DNA of 64,000 bases from Liolophura sinensis (taxonomy: Eukaryota > Mollusca > Polyplacophora > Chitonida > Chitonidae). Both the position numbers and the translations under genes were made by a program. The notes beneath the pieces were generated by a model. The model saw only the letters and a list, made by a program, of their open reading frames with translations. It made no database searches and was not told the DNA's origin. Shown piece by piece: positions 12,165-25,900 of this stretch. Positions within the stretch are counted from its first letter, which is position 1; each line of letters begins with the position of its first letter. The stretch is taken from positions 20,085,338 to 20,149,337 of the forward strand of contig NC_088302.1 of the NCBI RefSeq assembly GCF_032854445.1, written 5' to 3'.

Positions 12165-12410
12165 TTTTCAGTTTTCAGTCATATGACGACGAGGAGCCAT
12201 TAGCTATGTGTACACATACTGTGTCTTCTTCTGTCAGGGCGAGGCCAACCAGTCCTGTTTCTCTGCTCTAACCTCCCAGTGCTGAGCGTCAAGCGAGACA
12301 GCAACAAATTCCATTTGGTATGTCTTTGGTATGACCTGACGTGGGTTGGATGCCGGGTTCTAACCATACGGCCACCGAAATGGCTAACATTCATAAGTCA
12401 GGCCATAGAT
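12165..12410 (-). mobile_element. SINE-A copy
   Basis: Minus-strand copy. The tail side is at 12170-12195 (complement of GACTGAAAA, with the CATATGACGACGAGGA block) and the tRNA-like head is at about 12340-12410 (complement of CCATTTCGGTGGCCGTATGG and a B-box-like GGTTAGAACC). It is the same subfamily as the copies at 26897 and 47866. Confidence 0.7.
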
Positions 12411-13644
12411 GCTCAGGTAGCGATGAGACCAGGCTACAAGTGAACCTTCACCTCAGCAATGGCTGCCATCACCATGTACCGCGTAATTTTTATATTTTAT
12501 AAAATTATATTATATTATATAAACACTGCATTTGTTTTACCTAATTTTGCTGACGCCATGGTGTTAGGGGTCTTGTAAGCTACTACTGTGAAAGCATTTA
12601 AGGGAAGAGTTAGAATATAACCCTTACTGAGCTCCATTGGCAAGAGGTCGGATTTCAGTGGATTGGACTGACCATTTGCCAACTTTCACACTGCCGTCGT
12701 CGATCTGGTTCGTTTTTGGGAGATGTTCATAATAAACAATAAGGGGCATGAAAATCTTTGCTGTTACACTAAATATCATTTTGCCGTGTGTCATTTCAAT
12801 ACCAAACTTTGCTTCGAGCTTCAATGATAGGAAAATTAACAGTACTTCATCCCAGGTCCCATATTTATCAAACGCCTCAAGACAACAGTCAAAAATTTTT
12901 GCATTAAGACACTTAAAGTGTGTACACTCATTCTTCAATGTAAAACAATGTATCAGTAAACTATTTGAGTTCTTTCCTGTTTCTTACTTTGGCACGTGCA
13001 CTCCGACATAAGTCTTAAGTCGCTCGATAAATACGACCACCCAGCAATATGAATGTGATGGTAACAGTTAACCCTGCTGTACATGTACTTGATGAAGCTT
13101 TGTTCTTATTACTTGGCTCTTTTGCATGTCCAGACCTAAAGTTTAGATGTATACTCACTTATATGATTGCCGCAGAGAGAAAGGGTGGACGTGGTTAGTC
13201 AGATACACTTGACGTCACGATACGGTCGCAATATTAACAAAGAGTCGTTACGCCACAATTATTCTTTCATTCAGTCGTATTTATAAACAATCGAACAAAA
13301 GGTCGTCTAACACGACCGAAGATTTGTGGATAAATGTTGGTTTCCGATGTAATAATCGACAGCCACAGATGACGTGATTTGATTTTCAGCTGAACCGAAA
13401 CTACTCATTTAGATCAAGCAATATTGCCACCACTCAAGGGGCGTAACTTGTGTTGGACTATGCATTTTGCCTTCAGTGTAGGCAGGGAAACTTAAAAGAG
13501 AACTTCAGCATAGAATTCCGCTATCTCTTGCAGAAAGTTACTACAGGAATGATTAACTGTAACTGTATGTGTATATATCATACGTCTTCATTTTAAAGCT
13601 ATTTTCAAGAGATGCTATACGTTACGTCCAAGCTTAAAATACAG
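12411..13644. other. Mostly non-coding stretch
   Basis: Apart from the ORF at 12624-12938, nothing is recognised. An AT-rich block occurs at 12487-12535 and a TGACGTCA palindrome at about 13211. Confidence 0.4.
12624..12938 (-). CDS. Unrecognised 104-codon ORF
   Basis: No family recognised. The composition is protein-like rather than repeat-derived: a Cys/Phe-containing N-terminus, a Leu/Ile-rich centre (DEVLLIFLSLKLEAKFG) and a polar C-terminus. It has no signal peptide and no clear upstream promoter. It could be an exon or an old retroelement piece. At this length in AT-rich DNA chance is quite possible, so confidence is low. Confidence 0.18.
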   Translation of the reverse strand: MKNECTHFKCLNAKIFDCCLEAFDKYGTWDEVLLIFLSLKLEAKFGIEMTHGKMIFSVTAKIFMPLIVYYEHLPKTNQIDDGSVKVGKWSVQSTEIRPLANGAQ

Positions 13645-13790
13645 AAGGGTCTCGCAGCAACCTTCGGATGGTCGTGGGTTGCCCAGGGCTCTGCCCGGTT
13701 TCCTCCCACAATAATGCTGGCCGCCGTAGTATAAGTGAAATATTTTTGAGTACGGCGTAAAACACCAATGAAATTAATAAATAAAATACA
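13645..13790 (+). mobile_element. SINE-B copy, head missing
   Basis: Reads GTCGTGGGTTGCCCAGGGCT, then CCTCCCACAATAATGCTGGC, then TTTTTGAGTACGGCGTAAAA and an AATAAATAAA tail. Confidence 0.85.
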
Positions 13791-16700
13791 AAAGTAAGCA
13801 TATTCTGAAGGCATTATTTTGTAGACTGCAACAATTATACAAACAATTCAAAATCAACTTAAAAATGTGCATAATTTGCACCGGAAGTTGTTCTTTCATA
13901 TGCGAAAAGTTGAGAAAAGTAGGGTAAAACGATTAAGTTTAAGTAGACGAGACCGGATATATTAATTGAGTGTAAAATTTTACGATATTCATAACTCCTG
14001 ATACTAACCAGGGTGAATAATTACTATCCAGACTGTCTTTAAATTAAAAACACGTTTTATTTTTAATACTCGATATGCACAAATGTGTAATCGAGCTTCC
14101 AGTCTTTATAAATAATTATCATAGCCTGTGTATTCATCCAATATCGCGTGCCAATCCCAACAACTAAGTTTTTTTGAATTCCAATCATGTTTCCTGAAAC
14201 TGACTAAAACCACAGGCTTGACCGAGTGAGCGGTACTTAATACCTATTTAAGTTAGTGTAAATCAATATTTGAATCTCATAATGAAACGAAATGATGGTC
14301 GCATTATAACTATTTTACAAACTTTTATAAACTCTTTAATACCGTAAATCGGTCAGCGAAATATAGAGAAAGCTTGGTTTCTGTTTTTGTCGACTGTATA
14401 ATCTCGTTAAGGCGTAAAAGAGAGACTATCGTGCTTGACTCCTACGCGTTCGCGCATTTAAGCATAATATGTCAGTGTACTAGAGTCTAAAACGTGACGC
14501 CATCTTTGTAAGTAGTCAGTAGCTGTGCAGTGTTGCGTTGCAATGATACTATAGAACTCGTTAATACTGACGGGTATAATGTGAAAAAATATAGTGGCGC
14601 CACTGTAAGTGAACCAATCAAATTTTCTGATTATCTCTCCTTATCAAAACAACACCTTTAAGATGGACTGGAAAGGTTGGCCTTTTTTGGAAGTTAAATT
14701 TCATATGCGATGACCGTATTGTTTATTGGTGTGGAGGAAGTCTGGTAAAGTAGAAAATCACCTACCCGGAAACTGGTCTGAATGTATGGTTCTGGCTTAA
14801 TCCCAGATAGGCAATACTTTAGTCACACTGAGACAAGAAAGCCGGTCCGAGGCAAGGGGAAATACTCGTCTTCAGACATGAAAACTCAGCCACAGCTTAA
14901 GTACAATCTTACCACAGATATGCACACAATATTAAAGGGCGGAAACGACCAATGAGCGATGGGAGCCCTAAGAATCTGCAAATTCCCTGTCCCTCGTTTT
15001 GAACCCTCGGCTCGTGTCTGCTAGCGAATAAAAAGCAGGTACCTTTACTGCTCCTCTAAGGTGGAAAGCTCCGGGCATAAGGCCATATGAGAACCAGACA
15101 GAGCTGGATTTGAGCGTTTAGTTTAGTCGACGAATCCAGCGAAGACTTAAAAAAATATAATCAAAAGAGGGTTTAACGGTCAAGTAATATGAACACATAA
15201 CAGGAAATATGTCGCTTGGTGTCTTTATTTTTATCACCCAGTTTCCCTTAGAAACATCATACATCATATATATTTATTATTGTACAGTATATACACGGGG
15301 TAAAGTTGCTGATATCACATCGGCTTAGAAAAACACATAGACGTTTATCTTCCGACCAGCAGTATACGGTCGCTCCTTGAACAACGACAGCCAGGAAAAT
15401 GACGTGCACAAAGGCACCTCAGTGAGAAAGTAAAACAGCGACAAAGAAGATACAAAAACAGTTCCATACTCTGACGCGAGTCTGATGTGTCGGAATGGAC
15501 ATGGGGAAATAGCTTTGGATGCCCTTTAAATGGTTATTTTAAAGAGGGCTGCTTAGTTTGAGGCCACTCTAACATTTTACATGGCTGTAGACAAAAGAGT
15601 AATTCTTTTGACGGATGACGTCAAAATTCCAGACAGTACATCTAAGAATGTGGGCAAGATATTACCTAATGACTTTTAACGTTCTTCAGCAAATGAAAAC
15701 ATTGTATTTTGTCAAAGTTATTTACCTACATTCAAAAACATATGGAAAATCTAAACAAGATGGCATCGAGTCTAGCACAATCTGTATTTGCCACCAGCAT
15801 CCAGGATTGAATGGTCAGAAATGTTGAACAGTTTGTTTAAAGAAAATAATTCTAAAAGCACGGATCTGTCCACTAAAATAACATGTAACTATATAAGAGA
15901 AATTCCTCATACCGATTTACATCAGGTTGTATGGCTTTTAATTCAGTAGCTACCATCTTTTTGCGCATTAAACACGGGCTGTTTCGCAGGGTTTATCACA
16001 GACACAACCCCCACGATTTTTATTTCCCTCGATACACACTACATGCACTCACTCTTGAGGGCAGATTTCACCAACAGCCACTCGAATAATAGCTCTACGC
16101 TTCATTAGAAATACGTCAAAGTAGTCGAAAGAGAGGCTAGAAGTTTTTGTCGCAAAATGTATGCCACTAAACGATCTAAACGCTTTTAGGTATCGATAAA
16201 TGATTTCAAAAACTATTTTCTAACCTTGTTGTCTTGCGAATCAAAATGTGGCTTCTGTGAATAGGATTCCTTAAATGTTCACCTGCGAAGCACTAGCATG
16301 GTGAAGCGAATATGAGTTCTTAGATGGCTTTGTGAAAGTGGATCTGAGCGACGGCGTTTACTGGTACATTACAGTGCTGTCTATGTGTCTGCGACTTATT
16401 GCTCCGCCATTGAGTTTATGGTTATTCCCGGCGAATATTTGTCCTTCAGTCAGTTTGTAAGCAAATTTACGGGAGAAGTTACGCAGGGTGAAATTTTATG
16501 CCCGGGTTAATCTTAATCCATTTCTGTAGTGAAGGAATTAGTACATTGAAGTGTGGCGGAAGTTTCTTCTGTCGGAGTGCCTTCTGGTCGAAACAGAGTC
16601 TTAAAATTTGTCTCCGGTAGTCAGTCGCTATTAAAAGTCATCAAATTCCGATGGTGTTTTGTCGCTAGCTTCTGTATCTGCCCCACTCCAGTGCGTTATA

Positions 16701-16813
16701 GATGCAAGCAAACTCTCAGTCCATTGTGCGACGAAGCCGTCTGACCTTTGACCTCGTCTTGACCTTGCTTTCTCTGTTATTCGAGCAACTTTTATGCTGA
16801 GTAATGACTAGAG
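13791..16813. other. Non-coding stretch downstream of the protease gene
   Basis: No gene, RNA or strong repeat recognised. The protease 3' UTR must extend into its right end. An AATAAA on the minus strand (TTTATT on plus) near 16018 is a possible but distant poly(A) signal. Confidence 0.35.
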
Positions 16814-16987
16814 TTAGTCGTCAGAATATGCAGCTATTTTGTCGGATATCCACTCGGAGAAGTAAGCGACATTGGAGTAAACGCTGGGGTAACCTGAGGT
16901 TTGGCACCCGCTGACGCCCCAGGAGGTGATACCCACAAGGTAGTAATACCCACCTCTCTGACAGACAAGTGGACCACCCGAGTCACC
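16814..16987 (-). CDS. Protease gene exon 6: catalytic Ser and C-terminus
   Basis: Acceptor ATGTTTCAG. Encodes [29 protein letters not shown] (PGVY in most relatives) and the terminal helix [15 protein letters not shown], followed by the stop at 16814-16816. Confidence 0.97.
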   Translation of the reverse strand, partial: GDSGGPLVCQRGGYYYLVGITSWGVSGCQTSGYPSVYSNVAYFSEWISDKIAAYSDD

Positions 16988-19900
16988 CTGAAACATAGAC
17001 GGAAGAATTAAACCAACAACAACAAAGGAATCTTAAGTCTTGTTTGTTTACATAGCTATGCGATTTCACTAGCTTCAACCTACTATATATATATATACTA
17101 CATAATAGATGTATGGTTTGATCACACTCAGGTAATTATTGTCTTGGTTCATAAACTATGAGGAAACTACAGTCCGTGTGTAATTAATTGTCCATATAAT
17201 TTGGAACAAATCTTCCAAGCATATCCATTATTGGTTTTCCCATATTATACGACCCATATGTAGAATTAAGCACCTTTGTCAGACATTTTGCTAGGTGGAA
17301 GCATTTCCTTCAGGTTTCGCACGGTTTCCTCCACCCATACGCCTTCAATATAGTTGCAATATATTTGAATACGACGTAAAACACCAAACCAATAATTACA
17401 TGTATTCCCTTTAAATTACAAAACGACGTGGATGAAGAAAACTCCATAATTTACAATCGATCTGTATGTCATCCAAACTTTGATATCGACATGTAAATTA
17501 TGGCAAAAAAGAGCAAGTTTGCAGGAGAAATCTCAGCTCAGTAAAATAATTAACACCTTTCTTCCCACCAAAAGTCGATACGGCTTAAATGAGGGCCACA
17601 GACCATTACACACTAGTTGTCATGAATGGATTCCACGAATAGATTCTTAATGGAAATCAAACTGTTGAAATCTCTTTTAACTGTGTTATACTGGCCTTAA
17701 CACAACATGCATTAGCTGTCCACAACTTTAATTCTTACCGTCCAAAGAAAAACCTCTAAACCTTAGTTTCAAACTTTGACCTAAGTCACAGCTGCTCTGT
17801 GGTGTCTTCCCCTGATGCCAAAAACTACAATAGACCTGTAGGGCATGAACCTCAACCTCTCATACACAACAGCTGGATATTCCAAAATGTGTTGAACGTT
17901 AAATTAACCTTCAATCACTGGGTGTACATAATCTAAAGGGAATCAAAGTTTAGTCCAAGATGAACTTACCACAAACTTGACTCTAATTACGTTCATGAAC
18001 AAATAAGTTAATGGGTCGCTTCAATCGAAACCCGTTATCCCATTTTCCTCATATACCTTCTGTATATGGCGTCTTTTAGATTTAATGAAGTAATGGATAA
18101 AGAATTGATTTATCGTTGAAACTGGACACACGACCGTATTTACAGAACTAATGTGCTGAAGTCTTTAAAAAGTTGAGCTGATATTTGTTGTGTTGTTTAC
18201 AAATATAATCTAACGTAATTGAAGAACTAAATTCCATGCAAATAAAGGTGGATTACCAAAACATGATTACCACACCAAAGATAGAAGAACTAATTAATAC
18301 TAGTGGCATGAAATAAAACTCTCGAAAAGATCACAGTGACAGATTTGTACACGCCATCAGCGATCAAGTGAGAATGCACCACAAAATTCCTGTAGCAAAT
18401 CCCCCACCCTTATCCATAAGGACTATGCCATTCGGTTTAGGGATATCATATTAAATGGTTTTTAATTTTTGCAGCTATATATGCTTTGTTGTTTTTAGCT
18501 GAAACAAAAAACAGCAATCCCCAGTGGGATCCCCAGTAAATGTATTTGCCGATTAGAGCGAATGAAATACTTTTCCAGCGGGATGAGTTATATTCCGATT
18601 GTCCCCAAAACTCCGTATACCGTAACACGCTATCTGTATAGCCACAACTTTACACCTCTGTACCATCTAGGGCCAGGATTTAGCATGTAAAACACACTAT
18701 TAAATTCTTTTTGTGGTTTATTGATGATATCCAGACTTATTGTCTGGAAGCTCTTAAAAGGTGCTTTGTCCGTGTGTCTAAGTTACAGATATAACAGGAC
18801 AGTACATTAAATGTTTAATTTATATTAAGATCATAATCTGGCAAACATCATAAAATAAAAGGAATAAATATCACAACAGTTTTCTTAAAGCTGACGGACT
18901 GTCGTCCTGAGTTCGAAAATTACAAAGTCACAATTAGCACAGAAGTAACCGGTAACAGAAGTCGTCGGAGAGCATGCAAACTGTGTTATTCGAGTCACGT
19001 TCGGCTGCTCTTCGCAAAAATTTAATTGTTGTCCCAAATACGGTGTTTGTCAACGCAATGAAGGTGTACATTCAGTGTCGTAATCTATATTTTTCTGGGC
19101 GATGGCGAGTGAAGCAGACTCGAGCCTATCAACGGAGAGAAGTTCAGTTGCAGTCCCATTGAACGAATCTTTCACATTTGTGTTCATTTGGAACCGTTTT
19201 AGCTTTGTAAAAGAACCCCGGTCAGTTCAGCTTGGACCCGAGTCGCCATTATTGAGGAGAAGTTAACCCATGCGGCGGTTTGGTCTTTATCACACACGAA
19301 TAATTTGCGGATTTAACATTCGCGCAGCTTTCATGCCATGCAGACTTAATGCAGAAGAACATTTCTGTTATTCTAAACGCTGATCGGCAAAAACTGAAAC
19401 AGATGTCAAATCTCTTCAGGGCCCTACTCACAAAAAAGCCTCTACAGCCGATGCCCCGTTCCTGACGCTCTTATTTACGTTAAGCCTCATCACTTTGTGG
19501 GCAAACGGATCCGTTATGGATATCAATATAGGCCTAGATGAGAAATGCTCCAAGGGTATATAAACGTCATTCGTCGCACAATTTTGGTGAAAAAAAAATC
19601 GTTCGCAATTCAAATAAATCCAAAATGGCACTGACATTATGTATGGATAGCAGCTTTTTGGTATATTGGTAATATCGTTCCTATGTCGATCTGTATTGCT
19701 CTCTCTCTCTCATTAATTCACAACAACAGCCATTTGCTGGGCTATCGAAAGGAACAGGAAATCATACGTATTGATCGCGTTCGCTATGCAACAACCAAGC
19801 TCTTCTGAAAAAAAAAGTCGGACTGAAAAATTGTTTTTAATTTTTTTTATATGTTCTCCTGTTTCTTCACTTGACCTTCACCTGACCGGTTTTGAAGATT

Positions 19901-22900
19901 TTTGATTTCTCCTCATGTTTTTTTTAGATATTTGAAGGTAAAAGAGCGGAGCATGCCCAGTGGGGATCTGGATACTCACATTGCACGCGCCATTTTCTCC
20001 ATTTCCGACGCATATATGAGAGTTAAGAATTCTCCGCCTTCCCCACCGCATTCGACATTCCGTTCTGGTTCTCACTTGTACTTCAAGCTCTTGGAGAATA
20101 GTTTGTTCCGTGTACTCTGAAACAACCAGATTAAAACTGAACAAATAAAAAATTCCGAAAAAATAAAAACGAGGATGAAAAAAGAGAAATAATCTATGAT
20201 AATTCTACAACGAACATTTATCCAAATTTTTTGTAAGTGTTTGTTTTTTTCTTTTCTTGGTTTCTCTATAAATTTTTTTTTCAAACATCCACATTTTAAC
20301 CTGGACAGTTGATATATACATGTGCACACAGGATGGCGAATAGCAGCAATTACTTGTTCGTGAATCACGTTTTGGGTTGTGTCAACTTAGCAGTCGCTTA
20401 TGTAGAATAACTCGATAATTATATGTAAAATGTCTTAGCTGTCAAAAGAACCGCCTGGCAAAACCGTTCACAGCAGCCCGAGAGTCTACAGCAGCCTCTG
20501 TTGTCTCAATGACAAAACTTTCTGCTAAACATTTCTCTCAACAGTTACACCATGTAAATCTTGCGGGTTTATAAACCGGAGTTCTATATTGCAGCGAGTT
20601 TTGCTGCGTCTATCACAGACGGCAAATAAATCAATCAACTTTAAGTCCTCCATTAAATGGGTCACTTCAAGTCCTACAATGAAACTAATTTGTATTATTT
20701 GAACACACATTGTAGAGGACGCTTTCTCTCCTACATTTGTAATGAGTACTGATGGTAAATTCTATTTCCGAAGACTTTGTTCTCAGTTTGCAAGAAACAT
20801 AAAGCAACAGTTCTCATAATACTTCGTCTGGCACATGTATCCAATGATAAATCTTCCCTTGCGGTAAAACTAACAATGATTCAAACCCCCTGGTGCTTAA
20901 TAGATATTGAATTCAAAGACTTTCTGTTCATTAGAGTTTCGTAATACTACAAACACACACAACTCTTGTGGACGGCTTTCAAAAACCTTTACAAAGCTCT
21001 TTGTAGCATCCACGTTCAAACTTTCGCCGCCAAAATTGACAAGTATGAAGTCTGTAGGGCTTAACGATTAATCCTGAAAAATGTTGCATTTTCAGTGTAC
21101 TTTTTGTTGTCATTCAAGGCTACAGGTAACGTTGAGAAACATCATAACACTCCAGAATGAACCCTAGTCTATGAAAAGGTAAGTGCATCGCAGTTATCAT
21201 TGTCCTCTAAAAGAAAACGCGTATGCATCATCAGTCAAGGCAGTGTTACAGTTTTGAAAAGGAATGTGCTTTGTAGAAAGCGCATAGCACTGTTCGCCTT
21301 CTGCTCAGTGTTGTGCAGATTTATCACAGAATACGGTCATTACACAGTAAAACACAGTTATCACACAGTGCATTGCAGTCATTGCACAGTAAAGCTCAAC
21401 TATCACACGAAACAGCATAGATATCACACACTGCAGCTCAGATATCACACAACAGAGGTATCATAATGAATCACTGTTATCACAGTACAGTTCAGTTACC
21501 ACACTGTACAGTACAGTTATCATATAGTACAGTACAGTTATCATACAGTGCAGTACAGTTGTCATACAGCGCACTACACCTACCACACTGTACAGTTGTC
21601 ATTCGGTGCACTACAATTACCACACGGTATAGTAGAGTTACCACACACTACAGTACAGTTATCATATAGTACAGTGGAGTTACCACACAGTACAGTACAG
21701 TTATCATACAGTGCAGTGCAGTTGTCATACAGTGCACTACAATTACAACACAGAACAGTACAGTTATCATACAATACAGTACAGTTGTCATACAGTGCAC
21801 TACAATTACCACGCAGTAGGGTAGAGTTATCAAACAGTACAGTACAGCTGTCATACAGTGCACTACAATTACCATACAGTACAGTGCAGTTATAGTACTG
21901 CAGTTTTCACAAAATACTGCTCATCTATTACACACCACAGTAGTTGTCACATTACACATAACACAACATACTTATCACAAAGTACAACACTGTTATCACA
22001 CAGTACAACACAGTTATCACACAGTACAACACACCTATCACACAGTAAAACACACCTATCACACAGTGTACTGCAGTTGTCACACTGCACTGAGTAATTA
22101 TCACACGGTACCATGCGATTAAAGTCTTGCTGTGTCTAATTGTGAGAATATCGGCATCTTCCATACCTCTTGTTTCTCCCCATCCCATGATAAAGCAGTC
22201 GTCGGTAGGGTTGAATTCCATGTCGATGCTGGGAGTGCAGGCTTGGCGGACCGAGGACCCTGTCACGTCAACGGGGCGGTCCAGACGCATCAGGGCGATG
22301 TCATTAGGGTAGTTCAGTCCGTTCACAAAGTCTGGGTGCTATAAGAGAAATTCGAAATTTATTAACATGATATGTAACCTTAATGTGATGTTTGATTTCA
22401 ATAATGAACTGACGCAAATCATCTATACGTGCTGACTGGTTTTATTGTACTACATAGTGGTCTTAAAGCTTTACACATGTTGATTGGTTTACCTATAAAA
22501 CAGAACTGCCATCAAAGCAAGGCCAAAAACATTTTGATCCAAACCCTTACACATGGTTAATCGTTTTATAGTCCGTCTATAAAATTATGTAGATATGATT
22601 TAGGAGAACGGTACCCTACACTGCGATCGAAAATGTTATACACGTATATGGTTTTCGTGTGAAATAAATGATTTTAACTTAACCCGACGAAGGCTACATT
22701 TCTACCATATGGTGACAATCTCAATGTTTAAGACAAATTGGCATACAATGCATTGTCAAAAGGCGTTCTACTTATACATTGTGCTCCAAAATCTTTACAC
22801 ATGTTGGGTAGTTTTAATTTAGAAGCTCTAGAGCATGGCCAAAATCTGTATTCAAGCGGCATGTGTTTTGAATTATAACAGCCCTGGATATTAAAAAAAA

Positions 22901-25900
22901 AGCTCCTCAATGTTTGAAAGCTCATTCTTTAGTATATAGTGCACATATCAGGCGGATCGTTTTAGTATCTTTAACTCTTTACCATAACCAATTACACCCT
23001 AATTATTATTAATCTAGATCCACAACAACAAGCAACACACCTTAAAAAAAAGTTCATTTTATCACACTCAACACCGAGGCAGCATCAAAACAAAAGTTCC
23101 AATATATGTTGACTACAGTCTAGTTTTTAACATGGGTTAGAACTGTAATGCAATATCCTGTGCCCAAATTTTAAATTACATCCTAACTAGTTCAGATTTG
23201 TGATAGACTGATGGATACGTTTTCTTTCGTATTTTGGGAGATTTTTTAAAAAGAAACACATAGGGCACGCACATCGCGATTGCCGGTATGCTTCATCCCT
23301 GGCTTACCTTGCATACATATATATTTGGCACTTTCTAACTAGATAATCGATACCCCAAAGCTAAAGGAGTGCGTTTCCAATGCTGACGCAAGCTGCTTTA
23401 GGAATGTAAATTAGCAAAGCACACTGGATACAGGCCTTTCCTATTTTGCCTATTTTGTTATGTCCTGAACGCTCTAGGTGATTTTTTATAAGAGTTCGAG
23501 AATCTCACCAACGCACCTTCTCGCCAACGGATGTGACTTAAATTTCCGACGAACCATGTTTTGCACAACCATGAAAATGTCTACGATTTTTAGATCCCGT
23601 AACAAAAGAAAAACACAACAGGTAGGCACAAGAGGAGGGTTCACACGTGTATCTGGACGCTTAAACTGTAGACAGTCTTAACCACAGACGGTGCTGCACA
23701 AAATTAAGCTGTACACCATACCTTTTCTTGTGATCCACTGTCTACCGTTTCACTGCAGTACACATAATAACGAATATCCATGTTTTCATGCTTAAACGTT
23801 GCAAAATTACATGGCTGTTTTGCTTTATGCCCTTTTAATGACCTTTGGTTAATTAATTCTTGTGTTTGAAGCTATGCAGTAAAGTCTTTAAGAAAGGGGC
23901 GGCTTTATATATTATATCGCTTTATTTAGATCACTTACCGAAATCCTGTCTAACTGGATTAAAGAATACTGGGAACATTTCACAGCTGACGTAATACTAT
24001 TTAAATACAATAAATGTTTTCTAATCTGTTCGCTAAGGTGGCAATTTAAACGTACAATTGACAGCAATTATTTGAGCCTAAGGAATTGTCTTTGAATAAA
24101 ACTTTCAATGTAAAAACGTCCAATGCCCCTTGTATTCTCCGAAATCCACAACAAACAACGATTACTCACCCGAACAATCATGTCAATTTTCCGATGAATT
24201 TCTCGACCAGTTGTTTCCTTCAAATGAAATTCTCCCAAAACTGCTCTCCAGTTTTCTACTTTTTCAAAACGTGTCCTGAGAAGTATTCAAAATACTGGAC
24301 GTCAGACAGAAAATGTGAAGTTGTGTTTATGCATTGCTAAATTTCCTATACATACAGACCAAACAAATTTGGGAATCAATTCGATTAATAGGGCAAATGG
24401 AAATCATGAGAAAATAATACCTTATTCATTAATAGAGTTATAATTTGGTTTCAAGAGCTAAATTATTTTACTTCACAGTCGAGTCTGCTTCATTTTAAAA
24501 AATTAAACGTATAGATTTTCTTCATTTACGACGATGCTTAAAATCTTACATACTGACTAATCGGGTTTTAAAAACTAAACTCTGAGTGACAAAATGAGTC
24601 CGTTCAATTTCAAAACGAGGACATATTTCTCCACAGTTTTAGTTTAGAATCTTACTTCATTTTACTCCATTCCTACTCTGTTGTCAAAGATCCCCTTACC
24701 CAAACACACAGTGAGCTGCAGTGGCAACCCAGCGAGGATGTAGTAAAGTTCCTCCACACACATGCCTTTTAGCCCAGGTCAGCCTGAGGGAAACCATCCA
24801 GGGCCAGCGGCCCTCAACAGACGGCAAACCCCCAACGATCAGGTGAGAGATAGCAACACCGCACTCCACATTAGCTGAAACATAGACAACAATAGGTTTA
24901 GTTTTTAAAAATCCAATAAAGTAAAAAAATATATACGGACAGGCGGCCAGCTAAATCAGTAGTATTGGGACCTTTAAGACTTTGCCAAAATACATATGCA
25001 TACAAACTTGTGGCCTTTTTGTTATAATTATGGCTTTTTGCATTATTTGGCTCATGGCATGGAAGTGACTAATTGTGGCATTTTGAATACAAACATGATT
25101 TACGTAGTCATGAATTTGGCTTTTCGCATTATTTGAGTCGTCGTAGCATAGACTAGTTGGGGCAGTTTGGTTATAAACATGTCTTTCCGCATTATTCGGG
25201 TCATGTCATGTCTTTGTTTACTTGTGACATATTTGTTATCAGCGTGGCTTTTCTCATTATTTGGGTCATGTTACGACAGTGACTACTTGTGGTAATTTGG
25301 TTATAAACATGGTTTTTCACATGACCATTCCAATCGTCACAACCGACATCATTATAGTGTAGATATTGACGTCTAAGATCAATAATCGCAGGGCATTTCA
25401 GACACAGCCTCATCGCAAAGTCCCACACGCAAACATACGTACAAAGCACACAGATCTGGTCATATACATGAAAAGGAGAATGACTGATTGATTGATTGAC
25501 TGATTGACGGCATACTCACAAATTTTTCACTTATATGATGGTGTTTTAAATAGCTAGAGGATACCGATGTGCCCAGAGTAAACCGTCAACCTCTTGGCAA
25601 ATTACTGACGAACTTGCCTACGTTTGACGTAAGATTGCACACCACATTAGTGGAAAACCAGTCGTCTTCTATGATCGTTAGAATGCGTAAATCGTCACAT
25701 GAGTACAGTCGACGCCTCCTTTTCACCAGGGCTCCATGAACAGAAGGAGCAATGAAATTCACAAATTCTTCCTGTCGAAGTCTGGGATTGAACAATCACC
25801 TTGTGCTTTGGGGTCGCGCTTCTCACTCGCTGAAAACCCCAAGCACTCACTCTTACTCACCGAGCCGTGACACTGCTCTGTGTCATTAACTGGCATTGAT

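Noticed and set aside
21200-22097. Tyr/Ser/His-rich frames in intron 4
   Set aside because: Translation of the ACAGTACAGTTATCAT minisatellite. Part of one frame is the true exon 4 extended past its donor.
23720-23850. Candidate protease exon ending at a GTATGG donor (minus)
   Set aside because: The phases would fit, but the peptide does not resemble an S1 domain. The exon at 24170-24275 fits both phase and family sequence ([10 protein letters not shown]).
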